Source: Hormiphora californensis (lineage: Eukaryota > Ctenophora > Tentaculata > Cydippida > Pleurobrachiidae). Taken from it: a stretch of DNA of 64,000 nucleotides. Positions 1-11,707 of this stretch are shown here, piece by piece; position 1 is the first letter of the stretch, and every line of letters starts with the position of its first letter. Location: the NCBI GenBank assembly GCA_020137815.1, contig CM035351.1:4671078-4735077 (forward strand), written 5' to 3'. Position numbers and translations under genes: made by a program. The notes under the pieces are model-generated. The model had not been told where the DNA came from. It did not search any database and was given only the letters and a program-made list of their open reading frames with translations.

Positions 1-96
1 TTTTCTGTCTATTTCTCTTCTATTTTCTGTCTCTGTCTCTGTCTGATGTCTCTGTCTCTGTCTCTGTCTCTGTCTCTGTCTCTGTCTCTGTCTCTG

Positions 97-160
<64 letters not shown>

Positions 161-180
161 TCTATCATTTTCTGTTTCTC
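1..180. repeat. (CT)n / (CTGTCT)n microsatellite
   Basis: Pyrimidine-rich simple repeat, first as TCTCTG hexamers then as plain CT. It lies just downstream of the 3' end of the minus-strand HAD gene. Nothing coding is visible in it. Confidence 0.95.
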
Positions 181-236
181 TCTATCATCTGTTTTACACG
201 GATATACATTATATAGAAAACAATTCTCCCAGTTCT

Positions 237-1506
237 TTATTGATTCTTGTGGCACACACACTTTAAGTATGACGGTTTAGGGGACGAGAAGGGTCGATCC
301 AAGGCTGATAAGCAGTTGACTGAGTGAAAAACTAGACCGTAACTACCTGGAATCATGGAAGAGGGTGTTGTTAATTAAACTGCAGTTATGTAAGTCTAGC
401 AATGTTAGAGTCACTTGTATTGTATGAACAACTACAAGTAAAGTGAACTCAGCTATTAATTTCTTTCCTCGATAATCATGTTTATCAGCTGTCTCCTGTC
501 CTACAACCCCCCTCCCCCTTACCATTATCAACAGCATGAAAGACATTATTCTCCTGATCGTCCACCAGGAGCACTTGGTCGGGTGTAAAGTGTTGTCCTC
601 TACTAGCTAACTCCTCCAACACAGAATGGATGTGCGTCTGTTTACCGTCTCTTACCAACGCTGGGGTGATTGGTTTGTGGGTAATGAATTGAAGTTACAC
701 AACAAGCGAGTTAGGTTTTGACCGTAACAACTCAAGAAACGATTTAAATGTGGAATGGTGTGTTTTTCGTGGGACTTCTCCGTCACCAAAAAAAGGGTGG
801 GTTAAAACATCTAGGGACTTCATTTTACTCACATTTGTTGATTGTTTCACAGTGAAAATCTCCCCGGACGATGGTGTTTGGTGCAATTCTGCGGATTACA
901 TTTCCAATTAGGTCTGTTTGCCGGGAGAAGGTTGTAACTGCAATCTGGAGTTTAGGTGCCGCTGCTCTGATTAATTCCACCATTCCAGGCTGTAACAAAC
1001 TAGGAGGGGAGGGAGGTTAGTTTTCAGGTTGTTACAGTGGTGCTCCGTCATATTGGCCAATGCGTTGGGGACGGCACATGGGGAGGGAGGGGGCACTGTG
1101 GTATATAAATAGCGAGGGAGATCAGAGTGATAAAAGAGGGGCCCCATCAGTGAAATGGGATAATTGCGATATGGCGACAATGGTGTGATCTGTACATCGT
1201 CTGTAGTACAGTACACCACTCATCGCCACACACATCTAACTTAGTCTCCCCATCACCGGAGCAATATCAAATGGGAACTAACACCACACAACACAAACTG
1301 CGATATTACTCAAATCTGGTAGTAACTTGGACTTTTAGTCAGAGATGTACAAAAAGGGCAATATATTACCTGGTGAGATCATCCTCAGTGCCCATGAAGA
1401 GGCCCCGAGTGTGAATGGAACAGATGGTCATATCAAAATCCAGGGCGAGAATCTTAATACCTCCATCAAGGAGGGTCTGGGCCCGCCGACTAGCAATATT
1501 GGTCAT
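237..1506 (-). CDS. Small HAD-superfamily (magnesium-dependent) phosphatase-like protein, 4 exons
   Basis: I assembled four exons, in transcript order 1506-1370, 999-833, 660-523 and 319-237. All have GT/AG borders, compatible phases and a closing TAA, giving 174 aa. The start is the ATG at 1506 (MTNIASRR). Four HAD motifs are visible in order: LDFDMT near residues 22-27 (nucleophile D23, acid D25), VTTFS (motif II), a Lys in DGKQTH (motif III) and LLVDDQENN (motif IV). A soluble haloacid-dehalogenase fold phosphatase is therefore likely. The substrate is unknown, and no cap domain of useful size is present. The family assignment is firm; an orthologue name is not. It is the most downstream of three co-oriented minus-strand genes. 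Confidence 0.8.
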
Positions 1507-2305
1507 ACCATCATCCCGCACACAAACACACTAGTCACACAACAACCGGCTATAATCAAGGGGAGTAATTAATTGGGTGAGAGGGGTTACAATCGATTAA
1601 TAGATTAGGGAAGAGGGGCTTTAATTAACTGATTGGGAGAGGCTGCGGTGAGAGATTATTGATACATATAACAGTACCAATATGCAATAGAGTATGGGAA
1701 CTGGGAAGTAATACTTCCAAATACCAAACCACCACTAATCAAAAGTGTGGCTGATCAGCCCCACACGAGCTAGAAAATCAGATTACGATAGGCCAAATAT
1801 ATGGCTGGGGCCTGGGTCACAAGGGGGAAATGATACAATAAAGGACACGCAATAACACTCACACAAATTAGTTGTTAACGTATTATATTGGCACACACAC
1901 CAGATATATATTACCAAATCAAACACAAAACACAAAAATATAACACATTGAATCACCTTGTTTCACAAACACACAACAAGAATTGGTTAAATAAAATTTT
2001 ACAAATCAAAAACACATGAAAAATATAAGTGTGGAAGATAAATATTTTATACGTATTCAGTGGAAAAGATAGCAAGATATACAAAACAAAACATCTCTCT
2101 CCTGTGATATATTTATCTTGACATAATGGGAAAATATATTTAACTTTGTGTAAGAGGAAAATATAGAAATATTGTACTGGCACAACCCCATTATGTTGGC
2201 ATATATCAAATTATCCCTACCGTTAATGGTTATGGAAAAGTGTTAAACACGCTAACCCTTAACACACACTAACACAGTAAAGCTAACACACTCTAACACA
2301 CTTAA
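1507..2305. other. Intergenic, AT-rich, no gene seen
   Basis: AT-rich sequence upstream of the HAD gene, including a run of TAACAC-type short repeats near 2245-2300 that ends at the foldback element. No open frame looked like a protein I know. Confidence 0.6.
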
Positions 2306-3694
2306 GGGTACGCTAACCAAAAATTTTTTTCGAGTGCAGGGAAATCTCTCACCGTAGGGTTGTAGGCCATGCCAAGGAGACCTCAAATATGCAATTTGAG
2401 CTCTCAAGTCGAATTCATATTTTTGCTACAGCTGCTTGAAAAATGAACTGAAAATAAGTTTTTGGCATCTTAAAAATACATTTGTAAAGATAGGATCATA
2501 AAAATTTGTGGATTTGACGAGGACAAAGAGGTGAGTAGCCACAAAATTTTTTTTTGAAATCCGAGCTGATTTTCGGTCCTGAGATGGATTTCTTTTTTTT
2601 GACTTTAACGCCATATTTGGCCAAGTTCCGAAAATATGTGAAAGCTGTAAATTGGTGAAAAGTTGCGTCTAACGAGTATCTAAGTGGCCATAAATTTTGG
2701 GCGTGTCCTTATTTGAGATAAGCTGTACAGAGTTTTTTTGTGAAAGCCGTCATTTCAGAAATAAATAAATTCCCTGTATCTCAAAAACGGCTGATCGTAG
2801 AGACCTGAGACTATGCTTAAACGATTCAGAAGGTCCGATTTTGGGGGGGTCTTCTGAGAGACATTTTGCTCCTACTTCAACCGTTCTTGCTGTAATTGCG
2901 AAAAACAAAAACCCATCTTCGCCATCGTGGATTTTTTGAGATTTTGTTTTTGGTGATTATAGGGACCCATATGGACCAAATAGTGAAGGAATTAGCTTGT
3001 TACACATTTTTCCATAGTTTCGGTCCTTTCTTAGCTAAAATTCCCTAATTACAGGATATTGGAGTTTAGCTTTTGCCCTTTTCATAGAATTTGTTTTTCG
3101 CAATTACAGCAAAAACGGTTGAAGTAGGAGCAAAATGTCTCTCAGAAGACCCCCCCAAAATCGGACCTTCTGAATCGTTTAAGCATAGTCGCAGGTCTCT
3201 ACGATCAGCCGTTTTTGAGATACAGGGAATTTATTTATTTCTGAAATGACGGCTTTCACAAAAAAAACTCTGTACATCTTATCTCAAATAAGGACGCGCC
3301 CAAAATTTATGGCCATATAGAGAATCGTTAGACGCAACTTTTGACCAATTTACAGCTTTCACATATTTTCGGAACTTGGCCAAATATGGCGTTAAAGTAA
3401 AAAAAAAGAAATCCATCTCAGGACCGGAAATCAGCTCGGATTTCAAAAAAAAATTTTGTGGCTACTCACCTCTTTGTCTTCTTCAAATCCACAAATTTTT
3501 ATGATCCTATCTTTACAAATGTATTTTTAAGATGCCAAAAACTTATTTTCAGTTCATTTTTCAAGCAGCTGTAGCAAAAATATGAATTCGACTTGAGAGC
3601 TCAAATTGCATATTTGAGGTCTCCTTGGCATGGCCTACAACCCTACGGTGAGAGATTTCCCCGCACTCGAAAAAAAATTTTGGTTAGCGTACCC
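2306..3694. mobile_element. 1.39-kb foldback (long palindromic) element with TTAA target duplication
   Basis: Two arms of about 600 bp are near-perfect reverse complements (about 2306-2915 and 3085-3694). They surround a spacer of roughly 170 bp centred near 3000. The termini read GGGTACGCTAACC on the left and its complement on the right. Both ends are flanked by TTAA (2302-2305 and 3695-3698). TTAA duplications are typical of the piggyBac superfamily. No transposase is encoded, so this is a non-autonomous element. It lies between the HAD gene and the TM2-RING gene. Confidence 0.85.
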
Positions 3695-3773
3695 TTAACA
3701 CAATAAATGTTCCAGTTTCCCTAATACAGGACAGATAAAAAGTGACACACACACACACACAACACCTAGTAAA

Positions 3774-5507
3774 CTAAATATCAACGGTAGCCCACCCTGT
3801 AATGGGTGCCAAACATCTAGGACAATGTTCTGAACTGGTCACACACCCAGAGCACAGGGCAAAGTGTGAACAAGGCATGAGGCAGACTGCTGCCCTATCA
3901 CACTCCATACACACTCCATGCCTGTTCATTCGGGTTAGGAGCACCTTGGGGGAGCGCAGGGAGAGTTTGGTTGTGGAATCGGGGAGGAGAGCCGATCTGA
4001 AATCACTGTCGTCCCACTGATGAAACATGTGGTGGATTAAAAGGGGATAATAGCCACGAGGGTGTGTGTGTAATAAAGGGAATAATTCGAGTTATCTATT
4101 GGAAAAGGGTTTTAGTAAATAGCTAACTTCAGTGGTGGATTTCCAATGGGGTTTGATCTATATTATATGTTACACAAGTACCTGTAAAGAGTCAGTATCA
4201 TCAGCGTGTATCAGGCCAGCCAACATTGATTTCCTATTCAGTGATCTAACATGTATTGGTATTCTATAGATATCTACCAGCCATCCAATCCCCAAAAACC
4301 TGGTAAACAAGATGTGTATGTTAGTTGTAGTTGTGTTAAATTAGATGTGTGTTAGCTTTTGTGTTAAATAAGATGTGTTAGTCGTTGTATGCCAAGAGGA
4401 AGCAAACATTTAAACTCAATTACATTTCCAGTAAACATACCCAAGTGTAAAGGCGTATGCAACTGCTCGACACCGTTGTTTCAGGTAGAGCCAGTGTGCT
4501 CCAAAGAGACCCAAGGGGAACCAAAGAATAAATGCGTCGCTTAGTAACCATGTGTCTCTTCTAACAACTAACTTGCGCATCCTGACCAGGTCAAACAACC
4601 AACCCACACCAAAGTTGCCCAGGGTGAGAAGGTAAAGAAGGCCCCATTTTGGCCGGGATAGGTAGAAATGGTGGAGTCCCAGGAACCCAAATGGGAAGCA
4701 GTAGATATATGCATCCGTGAGTGTGGTATGAAGGTCCGGTGGTGAGCTTTTGTTACGCTGTAGGGAGAGAATATGGGAGTTATATGCAAACACAATAGGT
4801 TCATTCGAAAATAGTTCAAGACAATGAGATTACTAGCTCTTACCGTTAGAGACAGGTTGAAACTCTCAGTGAGGAATGGAATTCTGTAAATATCAACCAA
4901 CCAGCCGACCCCTAATCCGCCCAGAGTTAGGAGATAATACACACCAGAGGTGTAGCGACGTAACAGGAAATGTTGTATCCCTGTAAATCCTAGGAACACG
5001 GTCAATAGCCTCATATCATCATGTCTATGGATGCCACCTCTGGAAAGAAGGGAGAGATCTTTAGATTGGTTTTGATCTGATTGGATTGTTCGTATACGGT
5101 ATGGAACTAAACATACATACATATCATGAATGGTTGGCAAACAAAATAATATTATTTGAATTGGAATGTGTCCAACTTACAGGCGAGCTAGGGAGTCCGA
5201 CTGTAAGCTCGAGATTCGCGTGAGGTCATAAAGCCATCCGAAGCCAAGGAACCCAAAAGTAAAGAGGTACAACACACCAAATAGAGTTCGACCCAGATAA
5301 AAGTGGTGGGCACCGCACCAGCCAAGACTAGCACAAAGCCAGAATGTCGTGTTCAAGTCCTTCGCCCTAAATCCTCCGGGCATTTCATAGCTAGCAGAGG
5401 GGGTGTTGTGTATTAAATGGAAGTATGTTTCTGCAGATGAGTTAAACAAATCAGAGAGAGAAAGTAAACAAAAATATATACCTGGTGGATGAGACCTGAG
5501 CAAGCAT
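3774..5507 (-). CDS. Membrane protein with four TM2 domains and a C-terminal RING-HC finger, 6 exons
   Basis: Six exons in transcript order: 5507-5482, 5390-5181, 5039-4844, 4757-4441, 4299-4182, 4016-3774. Phases agree and the product is 369 aa. Four TM2 units follow one another (about residues 23-72, 88-136, 159-207 and 213-265). Each carries the family hallmark of a Gly/His/Phe loop between hydrophobic segments, then LTLG..G.GWL.D..R. The last exon carries a complete C3HC4 RING: C325-x2-C328-x9-C338-x-H340-x3-C344-x2-C347-x6-C354-x2-C357. A membrane-anchored E3 ubiquitin ligase is the natural reading, but the targets are unknown. The start ATG at 5507 gives a short 26-nt first coding exon; a Met at the start of exon 2 is the alternative. 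The gene begins 106 bp past the end of LIN52 on the same strand. Confidence 0.85.
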
Positions 5508-5613
5508 GTAATGAATGAGTTATTAGATCACGGATAGCATATTTGTATTTTACATGTCACAATAATACAGAAATCACACGGCTAGACAATAATAATATAC
5601 AGCAATACGGTAG

Positions 5614-5895
5614 CTACAATGCTTTCGGTAGAACATTTAAAAACTTCCCCCGGCTCATCTCGTAACGTTCTTGAACCCCTAATTGGTAACTCATTTTTAA
5701 CAACGTGTCTATTTTTTCTTTCAGTTGAGCTGATGTCAAACTTGACAGCTCCTGGAGCATTTCAACATTGTCTTTTTCTAGTTCGGCCTCCCAAGCACTG
5801 ACAGTTGAGTTGTGAAGTGGTAAAGGAGGTCCCTTTTCGGGCCAGAGTTCGGGCGATGCCCTATCCAGAGATTCAGAGCTATGTAATTTTGACAT
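5614..5895 (-). CDS. LIN52: LIN52, DREAM/MuvB complex subunit
   Basis: An intronless 93-aa ORF. LIN52 is a small subunit of the MuvB core of the DREAM complex, which represses cell-cycle genes with E2F4/p130 and activates them with B-MYB in the nucleus. The segments LDRASPELWPE, DNVEMLQELSSLTSAQLKEK and the C-terminal MSRGKFLNVL match the conserved blocks of animal LIN52 in order. The length is close to the usual 105-120 aa, with a shorter N terminus. The Ser in the LDRASPELWPE block corresponds to the DYRK1A-phosphorylated site of human LIN52. The gene lies just upstream of, and in the same orientation as, the TM2-RING gene. Confidence 0.93.
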   Translation of the reverse strand: MSKLHSSESLDRASPELWPEKGPPLPLHNSTVSAWEAELEKDNVEMLQELSSLTSAQLKEKIDTLLKMSYQLGVQERYEMSRGKFLNVLPKAL

Positions 5896-6435
5896 AACTA
5901 AAAAGCAAACATAATAAAGTCTTTGCCATTATTATTATTATTATTAAATCTCGTATCAATATAAATTAATACATATCACTTCTTTTTGTAAGTTAATAGG
6001 ATTAAGCCACTGCAGATACTATATATAAAATATAGGCTGTAGATATACTGGGAGATAAACAGAGTATAAATAATGATTAATGATATTAAGTTAATAAGTT
6101 AGTTGATTATGATTAATGAATAATAAGTTAAAAATAGCGGAATGCACATGCTCAGACACAAACCCACATCCTCCCTGCACACTAACAAACACCCTCAAAA
6201 ATCACTGAAACACAGATGCCCAAAAACTTACACTAACATTCCCTCTTGCACTCTCACGCACACACAAACACACACATGCCCACACACACACACACACACG
6301 TACACACACAAACATACACAAACACACACACTCCTTGTCAAAAATACAATTACAGAAAGTTACAGATTAAAAGTAAAAAAGATAATTAAAAGTTACAACC
6401 CTATTACAAGCCTTCCTATTGGATAAAAAGTATAG
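5896..6435. other. Intergenic with (CA)n and (TTA)n stretches
   Basis: Contains a TTA run near 5930-5945 and an ACACAC-rich stretch at about 6250-6335. The long plus-strand open frame over the CA repeat is low-complexity and is not called as a gene. This interval also holds the probable promoter of LIN52, for which I see no clear motif. Confidence 0.6.
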
Positions 6436-7316
6436 CTAAGTTAACAGATTGTCCTCTAACGTACAACTCTCTAGTACTTCACTGACCAAGGTTCTAAACT
6501 TACGCTTAATGTTAGGATCGATAGAGAAAATCAGAGGTAATCGGAAATTAAGCTCGTATATAGAAATCGGATTAAGGTCCTGTCTAAGCCTAGAGACTCC
6601 CCCTACTGAAATACACTCAAAGACTTTGTGGTAAGGTGAGTCGGGCAACAACCCGCACTCCAAGCATGTGGGAACCGTTACCGAGGTGTCGTACTGCAGG
6701 TAACTGTATGCAAAATTCTGGAATCTGAGGTTATGCCCGTGAATGAAATCGAGGAATGAAGTAGATTCCTCTCTGCTTAGAGACCGGTTCAGCAGGGGAG
6801 CAAGTGAAATTGCCTTTGTGTTAACAATACACGCCAGTTCCTCATTTGTATGTAGGGGTTCGATAGTAAACTGGTCCACCTTCATCAAAGAACCCATCGA
6901 ATTTATGACTACAGCATCCCATAGTTTAAACAAGTAATCATCAATTTCGCCCTTGGTGTAGATGAACTTTTCCGGATCTTTGGCTAATAGGCTGATTCTT
7001 CCAATGGAGGCGAGACACTGTGTTGAGACGCGCACCATTGCGACGCGCATTGCGACGCGCATTTTGGCTTTGCCAAAGCCAAAATGCGCGTCGCAATGCG
7101 CGTCGCAATGGTGCACGTCTCAACACAGTGTCTCGCCTCCATAGAGTTCCGCCTCCTCGTTGATGTCTGGATAGATCTGAGTCCTGTAGCTGCTGCGTCT
7201 GAGTTTTCTTTATTCTCAGTCCAGTCAAGGAACCGTTTGGTCATGGAGAGGTGGTGTGCAAACTTGTGTAGCGGCTCTGCGTCAATTTGATAGAGTTTCG
7301 CACTCATACCGTCCAT
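6436..7316 (-). pseudogene. 3' remnant of a non-LTR (LINE-type) retrotransposon ORF, interrupted by a palindrome
   Basis: The minus-strand frame ending at 6436 has the features of the extreme C terminus of a LINE ORF2. It has a hydrophobic, Leu-rich region, then a Cys/His knuckle (CLECGLLPDSPYHKVFEC) near its end, in the position where such elements carry a zinc-knuckle after the RNase H region. An upstream piece in another frame (MDGMSAKLYQIDAEPLHKF and following) is separated from it by a 135-bp perfect inverted repeat at 7006-7140. No reverse transcriptase motif is present, so this is a 5'-truncated, dead copy. The superfamily assignment is tentative. Confidence 0.55.
7006..7140. repeat. 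135-bp near-perfect palindrome inside the retrotransposon remnant
   Basis: Centred at 7073. The left half (GGAGGCGAGACACTG...) and right half (...CAGTGTCTCGCCTCC) are reverse complements. Near the centre are repeated GCGACGCGCAT motifs and a TGGCTTTG-C-CAAAGCCA core. It interrupts the LINE-type open frame. Confidence 0.9.
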
Positions 7317-8174
7317 CGCCTAGAGTCCTTTTAGAACAAACTTTATTGTCAGAGTTTCTAGAACGACCTCTAGTGGTGGGATCGTCGTCAGCAGGTCTGC
7401 AAGTACTTTGGGTACGAAAAATTGACTCCCCAAGTCAGAGACACATGGTGTATTCTAAAGATGTATTTGTGATAATTTATATGATCCGAGAGCCCAAACT
7501 TCAAGCGAAACAAAAAAACGTACCCCAACACCGATGACCGATTGGCATCACTTTTTTACAGCCTACTGGCTACTGCCGAGGCCCGAGGAGACACTGCCGA
7601 AGAAAGAAAGGGGGCAAACATCTGTAGAGTTAATCACAATGAGTCTCATACACAATGAGTCTCATACACATTGGGTTCGATCATTTGTGTCTTGTGATTT
7701 GCCCCGTCGTTGGGGTAAAATTTCAAAACGCCACACAAAAAATGAAAAAATGAAGTTTTTTTAAAAACAAAAACATCTGCCAAACGCGCGGCGGCCGCAT
7801 TTTTCGCATTCTTCGCCGCATTCTCGCGCGCGCTCGAAAATTCACGATCTTTTTTACATTTCTAACTCTGTTTTTTTTCTCTAAAAACTTAACTTTTCTG
7901 TCGTTTTAGTCCTTTTTTTCGAATTTTCGTTACGTTCAGAGCCTGTTTTAGGGTGTTTATGGTCTATTTAGGCGTTTGAAAACATATGATGATGTACTGA
8001 GGTATTGAGAATTTATAAATCCCCGAAACTTTGGCCCTGAAACCTCCGTTCTCTCCAATTCTATGATTGCGAATTGGTCAGTGCGCTTCGTTCGTTATTC
8101 TCACTGTTCATTATTAACACTATTCGTTATTAAAACTGTTCCACTGACGATGTAAATTATTTTAAGCTTCTACG
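7317..8174. other. Upstream region of PSMA5, no gene seen
   Basis: Contains a short direct duplication of ACACAATGAGTCTCAT around 7636-7670 and a GC-rich patch near 7785-7840. The last 150 bp before the PSMA5 ATG are AT-rich and probably hold its promoter and 5' UTR. No convincing TATA box. Confidence 0.5.
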
Positions 8175-8909
8175 ATGTTCCAAAGCAGAGCCGAGTACGA
8201 CCGAGGAGTCAACGTTTTCTCCCCAGAAGGTCGAATTTTCCAGGTTGAATATGCCATCGAGGCTATCAAGCTTGGCTCAACTGCCATTGGTGTTCAGACT
8301 AAGGAAGGAGTATGTCTGGCAGTGGAACGACGAATCACCAGCTCCCTTATGATCCCTTCCAGTATTGAGAAAATCGTAGAGGTTGATGAGCATATCGGGT
8401 GTGCCATGAGCGGCCTGATTGCAGATTCCAGGATTCTCATCGATCATGCTCGAGTTGAGGCCCAAAACCACTGGTTCACATTCAATGAGAAGATGTCCGT
8501 GGAAAGTGTAACCCAGTCCGTGTCTAACCTGGCTCTGTCATTCGGTGAGACTGATAGGAACAGCATGTCTCGGCCCTTCGGAGTTGCTATCCTGATGGCG
8601 GGTGTAGATGAGAATGGAGAGAGCGTGCTCCTTCACATGGATCCCAGTGGGACGTACCTCAAATACGGAGCTAAAGCCATCGGTGCTGGATCAGAGGGAG
8701 CCCAGGCAACTCTCGAGGAGCAATATCACAAGAGCATGACCCTGGACGAGGGGATAAAACTGTGCCTGACAGTTTTGAAGCAGGTGATGGAGGAGAAGAT
8801 GAGTTCTACTAATATTGAGGTTGGAGTTTGTAGGAAGAACCAGGAAGATGCGGGGAAATTCCATCTGATGAAGAAGGATCCCATTGATGAGCTAATTAAA
8901 ACACTCTAA
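8175..8909 (+). CDS. PSMA5: 20S proteasome subunit alpha type-5
   Basis: Intronless, 244 aa against about 241 in vertebrates. The alpha-subunit signature is intact at the N terminus ([23 protein letters not shown] region, residues 8-30). This signature forms the gate helix of the alpha ring. The NTN-hydrolase fold follows, with [16 protein letters not shown] and the [23 protein letters not shown] segment diagnostic of the alpha-5 paralogue. Alpha subunits are non-catalytic; this one occupies the outer ring of the cytosolic and nuclear 20S core. The start is the first ATG in frame. The absence of introns is notable, since most neighbours have them. Confidence 0.97.
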   Translation: MFQSRAEYDRGVNVFSPEGRIFQVEYAIEAIKLGSTAIGVQTKEGVCLAVERRITSSLMIPSSIEKIVEVDEHIGCAMSGLIADSRILIDHARVEAQNHWFTFNEKMSVESVTQSVSNLALSFGETDRNSMSRPFGVAILMAGVDENGESVLLHMDPSGTYLKYGAKAIGAGSEGAQATLEEQYHKSMTLDEGIKLCLTVLKQVMEEKMSSTNIEVGVCRKNQEDAGKFHLMKKDPIDELIKTL

Positions 8910-9353
8910 AAAGGTGAAAACACAAATTAGACGGATTGTGACACTAATTTAGTTTGAATATTCTCTTGCTCTGCTGTTCACAAACACATCACTGGATAAT
9001 GCTCTAACTCCTAACCTTGTTTTCAGAATTGGTTGTGTTGACGGTACAGACGCGTGTTTTTTTGTTGGAGGAGAAGGGGATGAAACCCGCTGGAACCGGG
9101 ACCGTAGAGCGTGTATTTATATTTCCAAATTTCTTAACTTGTTCTAATTTGTGTTTGTACAAGTCAAGAATTGCTGCTAGTACGGCAGAATTAGAGAGAG
9201 AGAGAGAGAAAGAGAAACACACTCACTGTTTAAGTGAACGTTTATAACTTGTGAAAGATATAATATCGAATTATTGTGTCTAATTTCTAAACCCTGAGCT
9301 GTAATACACCAACCCCCATCTTACCCACCACATCCCCTCTGTTATAGCCAGCC
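8910..9353. other. PSMA5-PIGL intergenic region
   Basis: The two genes are 444 bp apart in the same direction. The interval contains a short GA run at 9194-9212. No further gene is visible, and the overlapping open frames on both strands look random. Confidence 0.5.
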
Positions 9354-10085
9354 ATGTACGCCATAGCAGCTTCCCTTCTCATCACTATTGGTATCTACAT
9401 ATTTATCGGTATCTACTACCTGGGAACACACCGATGGCCCTCATCCTATTCCAACAAGAGAGTTTTGTTTATCACCGCCCACCCAGATGACGAGTCCATG
9501 TTTTTCGGTCCCACAATCCGCTACTTTACCTCCGTAACAGAAGACATCAACAAAGTCTTCCTCTTGTGTCTCTCCAATGGTAACTATGATGGGTTGGGTG
9601 AGGCACGGGCAGCAGAACTCAAAGTGGCTGCCAGGAAACTTGGAATACCAACTGAGAATGTGAGGTGTGTGGACAGGGCAGATCTCCAGGATGGGTCACA
9701 GTGGTCTCCCGGAGCAGTGGCTGAGGAGGTGGAGAAACACGTGAAGGAGGTGAACCCGGAACTGATCATCACGTTTGATGAGGAGGGTGTCAGTGGACAT
9801 CATAACCATATCTCGGTTAGTCAGGGGGTGAGGAAGGCTGTGGTTGGGGATCATGTTCTGGTCTACCAGTTGGAGAGTGTACCTCTGTTACGGAAATATT
9901 CCTCTTTCCTGGACTGTTTCTGGAGTAGCACTGGTACTGTGTACAGTATGTGTAGTATAAAGGACTTGATCACGGTTCAGGCAGCGATGAAATGTCACGG
10001 TACTCAGCTGACATGGTTTAGAAAGTTGTATACCATGTTTAGTCGGTATATGGTGGTGAACACACTGCACGGTGTGAGTGCGTGA
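9354..10085 (+). CDS. PIGL: N-acetylglucosaminyl-phosphatidylinositol de-N-acetylase (PIG-L)
   Basis: Intronless, 243 aa, near the usual length of about 250. PIG-L performs the second step of GPI-anchor synthesis, removing acetate from GlcNAc-PI on the cytosolic face of the ER. An N-terminal membrane anchor (about residues 4-24) precedes the LmbE-type zinc motif AHPDDE at residues 42-47. The second metal-ligand motif appears as SGHHNH after TFDEEGV. These are the expected metal-binding and catalytic elements in the right order. The start ATG directly precedes the hydrophobic anchor. Confidence 0.95.
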   Translation: MYAIAASLLITIGIYIFIGIYYLGTHRWPSSYSNKRVLFITAHPDDESMFFGPTIRYFTSVTEDINKVFLLCLSNGNYDGLGEARAAELKVAARKLGIPTENVRCVDRADLQDGSQWSPGAVAEEVEKHVKEVNPELIITFDEEGVSGHHNHISVSQGVRKAVVGDHVLVYQLESVPLLRKYSSFLDCFWSSTGTVYSMCSIKDLITVQAAMKCHGTQLTWFRKLYTMFSRYMVVNTLHGVSA

Positions 10086-10573
10086 TTTGTAATACGTAAT
10101 AATACGTACATGTATTACGTATTGTATTGTATTTTTTCCTACTTTTAGACCACGCGGGAGAGTATGACCTAGTGATGTGGACAACTGTGCTCGTAATAAG
10201 GGAGGTAGTGAAGGGTGGATTATGTTATGTATCTGACTGGTTTCTGTATTATATATGTGAGGTAATCGGCTGCACCCGTACAAAATATCACAACAGTGAG
10301 ATACAGTGAGATACAGTAGTGAGATATAGTGAGATACAGTAGTGAGATATACAGATTACAGCTGATACAATGTGTGGCTTGGCTTCCCTCCAGAATTGTA
10401 TCTACTTGTGTCCTAATTTGTTGAGCTATGACGTCACCACGTGACGTCACCACGGTGGGCTTGTGTAGTATGAAGTGGTATATATGTTTGTGTAGGTCAG
10501 TGTTGTATAATACAGAGCTCCCTCCGGTAATCGGATCTAGCGACATTGCTAACCCTATTACACTCAAGCTGCC

Positions 10574-10660
<87 letters not shown>

Positions 10661-11626
10661 CTCTCTATCTCCCTGCGTTGCGTGTGGGTTTATTGTGTAT
10701 TTGAACTGTATGCTGGTAATATTTGAGTTTTGTTTTTTAGACCAACACAGCAGTAATATTGTGGTTGCCTTTTTGTGTGTGTGTGAAGCGTGCCTTTGCT
10801 ACGCTTGTTGTGTTATTATGGAATTGTATAAAAATGCGACATTTTTCCTAGCAATTTATCCTGTTTTTCTTCCGGTCCAACGGCAGTGTTAACGCCCTTC
10901 CTCTCTCTCCCCCAGACCACTTTTTGTCACAACCCCTCTCCTAACGCTACTATCTCTTTCTTGCTTTCCAAGCACTTTGTCTCTTGGAGTACAGGCAGTT
11001 CTTCTTAACTGTTCGGGTGTTTGGCCAAGTGATGACAGTTACTACAAATTCCTCTCCATCTTTAGCTCTCTCTCCCCAGTAGTCTCACCAGTAGTAGTTG
11101 ATGGCGTTGTATCTTTGCCATGCGATGCATTCTCTCTCACCCTCCTAGTGTTTGACGTTTGTAGTATACTAGCTGTTGTCAGTTGGTCTTATTTATTGTT
11201 TACTATGGTAGTAGAGGACGTGTTGATCTGGGTTAAAATCCAAAATCAGAACTTTCCAATTTATTGGGGTTATTGCTATGGCCTTCACAAACAAACATCT
11301 TACTTCATAAATAAGGAAGAAATATTGTGAATAAAAGTACACAAATCACAATGAGTTCAGAGCTGTGGAACATGATATATTTGAGACAACACCTGGTACA
11401 TTTTATCATTATCTACTGAGCTCTTTGGCCTATCTCAGTTCTCGCTATCCATCGGATTCCCTTTACGTTTTAGCCTCTTTTTAAATTGAGCTACATCTGG
11501 CTGTGGATAATAATATGAAATTTTAGACTGCTCTCGTACTCATCATCTCCCATGTCGTGCCTAAGTGTCACTTACTACTAAGAAGTAAGAGTACGCAATT
11601 TATACTACGACCTGTCTACCTCTACT

Positions 11627-11707
<81 letters not shown>

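Noticed and set aside
6142..6426. 94-aa His/Thr-rich frame
   Set aside because: It spans a CA microsatellite and has no plausible gene context.
10428..10892. 154-aa plus-strand frame with a long Ser-Leu repeat
   Set aside because: It is the translation of a CT microsatellite with random flanks; no exon borders or homology are recognisable. The same applies to similar frames at 11557, 34138, 48348-48997, 58147 and 58720.
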